Positions 7,778-13,427 of a stretch of DNA of 13,427 nt are shown here, piece by piece. Positions within the stretch are counted from its first letter, which is position 1. Each line of letters begins with the position of its first letter. The notes below the pieces were generated by a model. That model saw only the letters and a list, made by a program, of their open reading frames with translations, was not told the DNA's origin and searched no databases. The stretch is taken from contig MIBM01000057.1 of assembly GCA_001830645.1 (NCBI GenBank), positions 486 to 13,912 of the forward strand. The letters run 5' to 3'. The translations under genes and the position numbers were made by a program. The DNA is from Spirochaetes bacterium RIFOXYC1_FULL_54_7 (GTDB lineage: Bacteria; Spirochaetota; Spirochaetia; Treponematales; UBA12059).

Positions 7778-8054
7778 CAGCGGGCTTGCTCCTCCAGAGG
7801 TAAAACAATCGACTTACCGAGTTTCATCAGTGATTCCGATTCTTCAATCGACTCCAACAAATCCATCATATGCAATTTTACGTATAATCGATGTTTCCTT
7901 CATGAATTCCATATGGTATGATGTTCACTGGCACATGAAGCTAATCCAGATCAAAAGGCCGATGCAGCATGGATATTAAAACACGTCTTTCCTACCCCGT
8001 CTTTCATTCTACTTGGCTAATAAGCAGAATCATGCCGGCTTCCCGGGAAACACC
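7778..8054. other. AT-rich intergenic stretch with promoter-like boxes before res
   Basis: No gene is supported. On the plus strand TGGTATGAT (7914-7922) is an extended -10 element without a convincing -35, and TATAAT (7883-7888) is a perfect -10 hexamer, also without a -35. Either could drive res, leaving a leader of about 125-165 bases. The 9-base word CAATCGACT is repeated directly at 7806 and 7845. Confidence 0.35.
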
Positions 8055-11000
8055 ATGAGCCAGCAATCGATGTCCAATCCATTCTTTGATCACCCTATCC
8101 TGAATTCACCATACACTTCCCCAGCGCGACACTGGGAACTCGACGTCCTGGGTCAGCCAACCCAGAGGATACTGGAATCACGACGCCGGGCGGACTTCAT
8201 CACGCCCATACCCAGACCGAAAAAGCAAAAAATGGCCGCCAGGCAGGAAGCCTTTGTTTTTGATGAAGGCAAGGGGCTTTCAACGAAGGATCAGCACTAC
8301 GATCCAACATCGATCATCAATGAAATACGAAATAACGTAGCTTCCTGGCGTGCTCTGCCACATGCCAGTCAGTGGCAGGTCACTCCGGAAACCGCCCGGC
8401 TCCTGCAGCACTGGCGACACCACAGGTTCAGCGGACTTCGCCCGTTCTTCTGCCAGGTGGAAGCCGTTGAGACGGCGATATGGCTCACCGAGGTAGCACC
8501 TCACACGCAGAGTGGCAAAAGGCTGCTCCAGTATCTGGAATCTACGAACAAGGATGCAAACCCCCAACTACTAAGACTTGCCCTGAAACTGGCTACCGGC
8601 GCGGGAAAAACCACCGTGATGGCCATGATCATAGCCTGGCAGACCATCAACGCGGTGCGGCGGCCGGGAAGCAGGCAATTCACCCGGGGTTTCCTGGTCT
8701 GTGCACCTGGGTTGACAATTAAAGACCGTTTGCGTGTCCTGCAGCCCAATGATCCTGACAGCTACTATGCAAGCCGCGAACTTGTTCCCGGCGACATGCT
8801 CGAGGATGTCAACCGGGCCAAGATAGTCATCACCAACTACCATGCCTTCAAACTGCGGGAACGTATCGAACTTTCCGCCGGTGGGCGATCCCTGCTCCAA
8901 GGCCGCACCGGAGAGGTGCTTGACACCCTGGAGACCGAGGGGCAGATGCTGCAGCGGGTCATGCCCGACCTGATGGGGCTGAAGAATGTCCTTGCCATCA
9001 ACGACGAAGCCCACCACTGTTACCGGGAAAAACCCAAAGAAGCAGATGATGAAGATCTGAAAGGTGATGAGAGAAAAGAAGCTGAGAAGAACAACGAAGC
9101 AGCCCGGCTCTGGATTTCCGGCCTGGAGGCGGTGAACCGCAAGCTCGGGCTCAGCCGTGTAATCGACCTGTCTGCCACGCCGTTCTTCCTGAGCGGCTCA
9201 GGCTATGCAGAGGGCACGCTGTTCCCCTGGACCATGAGTGACTTCTCCCTGATGGACGCCATTGAGTGCGGCATCGTCAAATTACCCCGCGTTCCTGTGG
9301 CGGAGAACATACCGGGTGAAGAAATGCCGGTGTTCCGCGATTTGTGGAAAAACATCGGCAAGGACATGCCCAGGAAAGGCCGGGGACAGGGTGGAGAACT
9401 TGACCCATTGAAGCTCCCCACCCGGCTTCAGACGGCCATCCAGGCCCTCTATGATCACTACGAGAAGACCTACCAGCTCTGGGAAGCCAAGGGTATCAAG
9501 GTACCGCCCTGCTTCATCATAGTCTGCCAGAATACCGCCATTTCCAAGCTCGTGTATGACTTCATCTCCGGCTTCCAGCGCAGGAATGACAATGGCACAA
9601 TCACCTTGGAGAATGGCCGCCTAAGCCTCTTCAGAAATTATGACGAAACCACCGGGAACCCACTTCCACGCCCGAATACCCTGCTTATCGACAGCGAGCA
9701 GCTAGAGGCAGGCGATGCCCTGGACGCCAACTTCCGCGGAATGGCCGCGGATGAGATAGAGCGCTTCCGCCGTGAGATGGTCGAGCGCTCAGGCGATGCC
9801 CGGGCCGGTGAGAATATAAGCGACCAGGAACTGCTCCGGGAGGTCATGAACACCGTAGGCAAGCCGGGACAGTTAGGCGGGGCCATACGGTGCGTAGTCT
9901 CCGTCTCCATGCTAACCGAAGGCTGGGACGCAAACACCGTCACCCATGTCCTGGGTATCCGGGCCTTCGGCACCCAGCTTCTCTGCGAACAGGTCATTGG
10001 TCGTGCCTTGCGCCGACAGTCTTACGACCTCAATGAAGAAGGCTTGTTCAATGTGGAATACGCAGATGTATTCGGCATTCCCTTCGATTTTACGGCCAAG
10101 CCAGTCATCGCCCCGCCGCAGCCTCCACGCCAGAGCGTACAGGTCAAGGCAGTTCGCCCAGACCGGGATCCGCTGGAAATACGCTTCCCCCGTGTAGAAG
10201 GCTACCGCGTCGAGCTACCGGAGGAACGCCTCTCGGCCAGCTTCAACGCTGACTCCATCCTGGAACTCAGCCCTGACCTTGTCGGGCCCTCCATAACCCG
10301 GAACTCGGGTATCATCGGCGAGGGTGTGGATCTAAGCCTGAAGCACCTTGGCGATATGCGGCCTTCAACCCTTGTATTCCATATTGCCAAACAGCTTCTA
10401 TACACCAAGTGGCGTGACCCCGGTGAGGAACCCAAGCTTTACCTCTTCGGACAGCTCAAATACATTACCAGGCAGTGGCTCGATACCTGTCTTGTCTGCA
10501 AGGGTGACACATATCCTGCCCTGCTCATGTACCAGGAACTGGCCGATATGGTTTGTAACCGAATCACAGCCGCAATAACCCGGCAGTTCCTGGAAGAGCG
10601 TCCGATCAAAGCCTTGCTCGATCCATACAATCCCACAGGGTCAACCATGCATGTCCGCTTCAATACATCCAAGACAGATCTGTGGGAAACCAGCTCAAGA
10701 TCCTGCCACCTCAACTGGGTGGTCCTGGACAGTGACTGGGAGGGGGAATTCTGCCGGGTAGCCGAGTCCCATCGCAGGGTACGTGCCTATGTGAAGAACC
10801 ACAACCTCGGTCTGGAAGTACCCTACCGCTACGGTTCCGAGACCCGGAAGTACCTGCCCGACTTCGTCGTGCTTGTTGATGACGGCCACGGGGCTACGGA
10901 CCCCTTGCACCTGGTGGTCGAGATCAAAGGCTACCGCCGGGAGGATGCAAAGGAAAAGAAATCCACGATGGATACCTACTGGGTACCCGGTGTGAACAAT

Positions 11001-11123
11001 CTGGGCAGTTTTGGCCGCTGGGCTTTTGCCGAGTTTACCGAGGTGTATCAGATAGAGAGCGACTTCAAGGCCAGGGTAGAGAGTGAGTTTGACAAGATGA
11101 TCAATACGATGGTGCAGCAATGA
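8055..11123 (+). CDS. type III-like restriction endonuclease subunit (DEAD/DEAH helicase plus PD-ExK nuclease)
   Basis: This 1022-residue protein starts with the family-typical NPFFDHPILNSPY and ARHWELD just after the ATG. I chose ATG 8055 (GGGA six bases before it). The same frame opens at TTG 8013 without a ribosome site, and ATG 8070 is also possible. The superfamily 2 helicase motifs are Walker A ATGAGKTT (180-187), DEAH (317-320), SAT (373-375) and motif VI QVIGRALRR (646-654). The C-terminal nuclease has Pro935-Asp936 and, 20 residues on, Glu956-Ile-Lys958: a PD-ExK site. I recognise the family as the BPTD_3080-type restriction enzymes. By analogy with type III Res subunits it would translocate using ATP and cut DNA lacking the cognate methyl mark, with the methyltransferase downstream as its specificity partner. 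The gene is GC-rich (60% in the line at 9901). Its TGA stop overlaps a mini-ORF as ATGA. Confidence 0.88.
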   Translation: MSQQSMSNPFFDHPILNSPYTSPARHWELDVLGQPTQRILESRRRADFITPIPRPKKQKMAARQEAFVFDEGKGLSTKDQHYDPTSIINEIRNNVASWRALPHASQWQVTPETARLLQHWRHHRFSGLRPFFCQVEAVETAIWLTEVAPHTQSGKRLLQYLESTNKDANPQLLRLALKLATGAGKTTVMAMIIAWQTINAVRRPGSRQFTRGFLVCAPGLTIKDRLRVLQPNDPDSYYASRELVPGDMLEDVNRAKIVITNYHAFKLRERIELSAGGRSLLQGRTGEVLDTLETEGQMLQRVMPDLMGLKNVLAINDEAHHCYREKPKEADDEDLKGDERKEAEKNNEAARLWISGLEAVNRKLGLSRVIDLSATPFFLSGSGYAEGTLFPWTMSDFSLMDAIECGIVKLPRVPVAENIPGEEMPVFRDLWKNIGKDMPRKGRGQGGELDPLKLPTRLQTAIQALYDHYEKTYQLWEAKGIKVPPCFIIVCQNTAISKLVYDFISGFQRRNDNGTITLENGRLSLFRNYDETTGNPLPRPNTLLIDSEQLEAGDALDANFRGMAADEIERFRREMVERSGDARAGENISDQELLREVMNTVGKPGQLGGAIRCVVSVSMLTEGWDANTVTHVLGIRAFGTQLLCEQVIGRALRRQSYDLNEEGLFNVEYADVFGIPFDFTAKPVIAPPQPPRQSVQVKAVRPDRDPLEIRFPRVEGYRVELPEERLSASFNADSILELSPDLVGPSITRNSGIIGEGVDLSLKHLGDMRPSTLVFHIAKQLLYTKWRDPGEEPKLYLFGQLKYITRQWLDTCLVCKGDTYPALLMYQELADMVCNRITAAITRQFLEERPIKALLDPYNPTGSTMHVRFNTSKTDLWETSSRSCHLNWVVLDSDWEGEFCRVAESHRRVRAYVKNHNLGLEVPYRYGSETRKYLPDFVVLVDDGHGATDPLHLVVEIKGYRREDAKEKKSTMDTYWVPGVNNLGSFGRWAFAEFTEVYQIESDFKARVESEFDKMINTMVQQ

Positions 11124-11185
11124 ACCAGGCAATACTTATGTATCTGGATATCACCCCAATATATGCTCTTGAAGAAGCAACCTGA
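11120..11185 (+). CDS. 21-codon ORF overlapping the res stop (leader peptide or gene remnant)
   Basis: ATG 11120 overlaps the res stop codon (ATGA), the usual geometry of translational coupling. The frame begins MNQAILMYLDIT and ends at TGA 11183-11185, two bases before ATG 11188 and 26 before ATG 11212. It covers the left arm of the inverted repeat that can hide the next ribosome site. It may be a coupled leader peptide, or the surviving N-terminus of a gene displaced when the DUF3800 gene arrived. I do not recognise the peptide. Confidence 0.3.
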   Translation: MNQAILMYLDITPIYALEEAT

Positions 11186-11217
11186 CTATGCAAGAAGCCC
11201 AGGATATCCAGATGTAT
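11138..11217 (+). promoter_or_regulatory. inverted repeat pairing the mini-ORF with the DUF3800 ribosome site and start
   Basis: ATCTGGATATC (11142-11152) is a perfect reverse complement of GATATCCAGAT (11203-11213). Two G-U and two A-U pairs extend the stem to 15 bp (11138-11152 with 11203-11217) around a 50-base loop. The right arm takes in half of the Shine-Dalgarno AGGA (11201-11204), the whole spacer and the ATG at 11212. In RNA this would mask initiation. In DNA it could also be two half-sites for a regulator. Confidence 0.5.
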
Positions 11218-11976
11218 TTCTATGTCGATGAGTCCGGTGATCCCACCATACTGGGACGCAAGGGACGCAATCTTCTTGAGCAGGGACTTGTGAGCAGGAC
11301 TTTCATTGTTGGATACGTGGAGACCGCTGAACCAGCCAGGATAAGCAAGGAATTGACAGCGTTGCGGGAAGAAATCGCCAAGGATGAATACCTTGCTGGT
11401 ATCCCTTCAATCTCCAGTACCTTGAAAGGATTTCATGCCAACAAGGATTGTGCCGAGGTCAAGGAGCGGGTTTTCCGGTTATTGAAACGTTCTGATTTCA
11501 AATCCTTCATAATTGTTGCTCGAAAGGACGAGGGGCGATTCCGTAAAAAATTCGATCTTCAGGCTAGAAAACTTTACGAATTTCTTGTAACCAGACTATT
11601 TGAAAACCGCTTGCACAGATACCGTAATATCGACATCTATTTTGCTGCCATGGGGAATACAGTCCGCGAGCACAATATGCGCAAAGCGATAGACGAAGCG
11701 ATTGAGGAATTTAGACAAAAGTGGGAAACCAGGAACGAGAACAAGATCCGGATTTTTGTACAACAATCGTCCCAGATACCGATGCTTCAAGTTGTCGATT
11801 ATGTGCTTTGGACCGTAAACAGGGTTTATGAGCAAGGGGATTTCCGACATTACCGGTTTATCAAGGAAAAAATATCCCTGGTTCAGGATATTTTTGATTT
11901 AGCCAAGTATCCAAAAACGTATTACACGCCGGAGTACCCATTGGAACCAAATAAAATGAGTCCTGTTGGAGGCTAG
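11212..11976 (+). CDS. DUF3800 domain protein between res and mod
   Basis: This 254-residue protein has DUF3800 hallmarks: an N-terminal strand with YVDESGD (residues 4-10), FHANKDCAEVKERVF from residue 74, and LQVVDYVLW (192-200) near the C-terminus. The acidic residues Asp6, Glu7, Asp10 and Asp196 are those expected to cluster in what is thought to be an RNase H-like fold. Function is unproven; nuclease or nucleic-acid processing is my inference. I chose ATG 11212, which has AGGA seven bases upstream and gives the family's usual short lead into DESGD. ATG 11188 is the alternative, adding 8 residues with a poor ribosome site. The stop is TAG. The gene is AT-richer than its neighbours (37% GC in the line at 11581 against 60% in res at 9901), suggesting separate acquisition. 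Its place inside the RM locus suggests an accessory defence role. Confidence 0.8.
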   Translation: MYFYVDESGDPTILGRKGRNLLEQGLVSRTFIVGYVETAEPARISKELTALREEIAKDEYLAGIPSISSTLKGFHANKDCAEVKERVFRLLKRSDFKSFIIVARKDEGRFRKKFDLQARKLYEFLVTRLFENRLHRYRNIDIYFAAMGNTVREHNMRKAIDEAIEEFRQKWETRNENKIRIFVQQSSQIPMLQVVDYVLWTVNRVYEQGDFRHYRFIKEKISLVQDIFDLAKYPKTYYTPEYPLEPNKMSPVGG

Positions 11977-12011
11977 GTTTCTTTCGAAACGCAAGGCGTG
12001 GAGCCTGCTTT
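11977..12011 (+). terminator. possible weak terminator after the DUF3800 gene
   Basis: Directly after the TAG, GTTTC/GAAAC (11977-11981 with 11986-11990) forms a small hairpin. A second stem, GCAAGGC with GCCTGC (11991-11997 with 12003-12008, one bulged A, GTGGA loop), is followed by TTT. The T-run is short, so termination would be partial at best. The AT-rich bases 12028-12045 beyond could hold a promoter for mod, but no well-spaced pair of boxes is visible. Confidence 0.3.
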
Positions 12012-12076
12012 CACCGTCCAAGGACTCATATAGATTATATATCCTGAATTAAAGGAATGCAAGATGAGGTTACATC

Positions 12077-13427
12077 ATGCCCACTTCTAGCAAGCCCAAG
12101 ACAGTCGAAACCATCAAGCATGACGATGAAAAGCGGAGAAATATCCCCACTGCCGAATACCAGAGCCTGCTCCAGAAGGAAGAAGAAAAGCCCAGGCAGC
12201 TCCGCTACCCGCGCAATACCGACCTTGACCCGCAACTGGTATGGCGTGGCAAGGATGCACAGGACTGGAGTGATCTTGTGGTCAACGCACCACCCTTGTA
12301 CATCCAGGAGAAGGTCCATCCCAAGGTGCTCATAGACGAGCTGTTGCGCCGGACCGACGCCGACCGCAAGGCCTCGGACATACAACCCGACCTCTTCGGG
12401 GACTTCAACGGCATCAGTGCAGGAGCCGACAAGACCGAGTTCTACCAGCACGAGCAGAACTGGACCAACCGCATGATCCTGGGCGACTCCCTCCAGGTCA
12501 TGGCCTCCCTGGCCGAGCGCGAAGGCCTGCGCGGACGCGTGCAGTGCATCTACCTTGACCCGCCCTACGGCATCAAGTTCAACTCCAACTTCCAGTGGTC
12601 CACCACCAGCCGGGACGTTAAAGACGGCAAGGCCGACCACATTACCCGCGAACCCGAACAGGTAAAGGCCTTCCGTGACACCTGGCGGGATGGCATCCAC
12701 AGCTACCTCACCTACCTGCGCGACCGCCTGACCGTGGCCCGGGACCTGCTTACCGATTCCGGTTCCATCTTTGTGCAGATCGGGGACGAAAATGTACACC
12801 GTGTACGGGCATTGATGGATGAGGTGTTTGGGGAGGCCAATGCATGTGGGATAATCCCCTTCGTCACCACAAGCAGCCAAACCAGCGAATTATTATCTTC
12901 AACAAATGATTATCTGCTTTGGTTCGCAAAAAACAAACAACTCATTAAATTTCATCGTCTTTATAAAGTTAAGGAAGTCGGAGAAGCAGGTGGCACAAAG
13001 TACAACAGTGTAGAATTGGCAACAGGAGAACGTGGCCCAACTAGCCGAATCATCAAAGGAGAATTGCCAGTTGGAGCCAAGGTATTCAGGCCAAGCCCAA
13101 TGGTTTCACAGAGTGGTGGGGATACATCGTCTTTTCCAGTAGATTTTGAAGGTGAAAAGAAATACACTAGATCTGGCTTTTGGAAGACAAATCAAGAAGG
13201 GGTTCAGCGGCTAATAAAGGCAAATCGAATGGTTTCTGAGGGCCGATCTATTGCCTATGTTCGTTACCTTGATGATTTCCTTGTATTCCCAATTTCATCC
13301 TTTTGGGATGATACTTGGGGAGTTCAATCTAGATCAGATCCAAAAAGATATGTTGTTCAGACCTCAACCCAGATCATTGAACGATGCCTCCTTATGGCCA
13401 CCGACCCCGGCGATCTCGTACTTGACC
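12077..13427 (+). CDS. site-specific DNA methyltransferase (Mod subunit), N-terminal 450 residues (partial)
   Basis: The frame is open from ATG 12077 (GAGG at 12066-12069, seven bases before) to the window end. Catalytic motif IV is YLDPPYG, with DPPY at residues 161-164, and comes first. ERCLLMATDPGDLVLD at the very end leads into motif I (the SAM-binding DPxxGSGT), which is just cut off. This IV-before-I order marks a beta-class amino-methyltransferase, as in type III Mod subunits, and DPPY predicts N6-adenine (less likely N4-cytosine) methylation. Other visible parts are ILGDSLQVM, the SGSIFVQIGDENVHRV strand and SSFWDD. A Lys/Glu-rich N-terminus (1-45) precedes the catalytic domain. It should methylate the host copies of the target cut by the res product and give the complex its specificity. 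Composition drops sharply between about 12860 and 13380. Confidence 0.9.
   Translation, partial: MPTSSKPKTVETIKHDDEKRRNIPTAEYQSLLQKEEEKPRQLRYPRNTDLDPQLVWRGKDAQDWSDLVVNAPPLYIQEKVHPKVLIDELLRRTDADRKASDIQPDLFGDFNGISAGADKTEFYQHEQNWTNRMILGDSLQVMASLAEREGLRGRVQCIYLDPPYGIKFNSNFQWSTTSRDVKDGKADHITREPEQVKAFRDTWRDGIHSYLTYLRDRLTVARDLLTDSGSIFVQIGDENVHRVRALMDEVFGEANACGIIPFVTTSSQTSELLSSTNDYLLWFAKNKQLIKFHRLYKVKEVGEAGGTKYNSVELATGERGPTSRIIKGELPVGAKVFRPSPMVSQSGGDTSSFPVDFEGEKKYTRSGFWKTNQEGVQRLIKANRMVSEGRSIAYVRYLDDFLVFPISSFWDDTWGVQSRSDPKRYVVQTSTQIIERCLLMATDPGDLVLD
12860..13380 (+). other. target-recognition segment of mod with foreign base composition
   Basis: Within mod, GC falls from 75% (line at 12481) to 30% (line at 12901), 42% (12961) and 37% (13321), then returns to 62% in the last 47 bases. 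In beta-class methyltransferases the stretch between the DPPY half and the SAM-binding half is the target-recognition domain, so the AT-rich block (residues about 262-435) coincides with the specificity part. This is what exchange of that domain by recombination would leave. Confidence 0.6.

Noticed and set aside
7806..7853. Direct repeat of CAATCGACT as a CRISPR or mobile-element trace
   Set aside because: There are only two copies of nine bases, with no further units and no transposase or cas gene nearby.
7684..7875. A 63-residue minus-strand frame opposite the end of the kinase, with a plausible-looking N-terminal half
   Set aside because: There is no ribosome site or recognisable family, and its second half is antisense to the conserved ATPase domain, so it is probably chance.
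8013..8054. Upstream TTG start for res, adding 14 residues
   Set aside because: No ribosome site precedes it, and the added residues do not belong to the family's N-terminus, which begins near NPFFDHPILNSPY. ATG 8055 has a better ribosome site.
1..13427. tRNA genes, CRISPR arrays, insertion sequences or attachment sites
   Set aside because: I looked on both strands by eye and saw none that I could support.

Overview
The window is bacterial DNA with short intergenic gaps and mostly GC-rich genes. It carries housekeeping genes at the left, a decayed sensor kinase in the middle and a restriction-modification (RM) locus at the right. A long alpha-2-macroglobulin-like lipoprotein with a relaxed lipobox, and a REC/multi-PAS/HisKA_2 kinase of a kind familiar from spirochaetes, make Spirochaetota my best guess. 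This is inference: there is no rRNA or other phylogenetic marker to settle it.

Left part (1-3523). On the minus strand, adk (adenylate kinase, 2669-2013) is followed after 57 bases by a large alpha-2-macroglobulin-family lipoprotein gene (1955 to beyond base 1, so its C-terminal part is missing). The two are probably co-transcribed. Divergent from adk is a HAD-superfamily phosphatase gene (2822-3523, plus strand). Its promoter-like -10 box lies so close to the ATG that the mRNA may be leaderless. Bases 3524-3983 hold no gene. The first part is GC-rich with several strong inverted repeats, and the last part is AT-rich with a good promoter for the next gene.

Middle (3984-7777). One original gene encoded a roughly 1264-residue sensor: an N-terminal response-regulator receiver domain, seven PAS domains, a HisKA_2 dimerisation/phosphoacceptor domain and an HATPase_c domain. 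It is broken twice, by an in-frame TAG at 5046-5048 inside PAS 2 and by a one-base deletion near 6489 inside PAS 6. It is therefore annotated as a pseudogene with three readable pieces. It is less GC-rich than the housekeeping genes.

Right part (8055-13427). A type III-like RM locus reads res (1022-residue helicase-nuclease with DEAH, SAT and PD-ExK motifs), then a DUF3800 protein, then mod (beta-class DNA methyltransferase, cut by the window end). The locus is a compositional mosaic. The DUF3800 gene is AT-richer than its neighbours, and so is the target-recognition part of mod, while res and the catalytic parts of mod are GC-rich. A 21-codon ORF overlaps the res stop as ATGA. A 15-bp inverted repeat can pair the inside of this mini-ORF with the ribosome binding site and start codon of the DUF3800 gene, suggesting translational coupling. 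The two lines I find most worth following are this control element with its inserted cargo gene, and the swapped specificity domain of mod.
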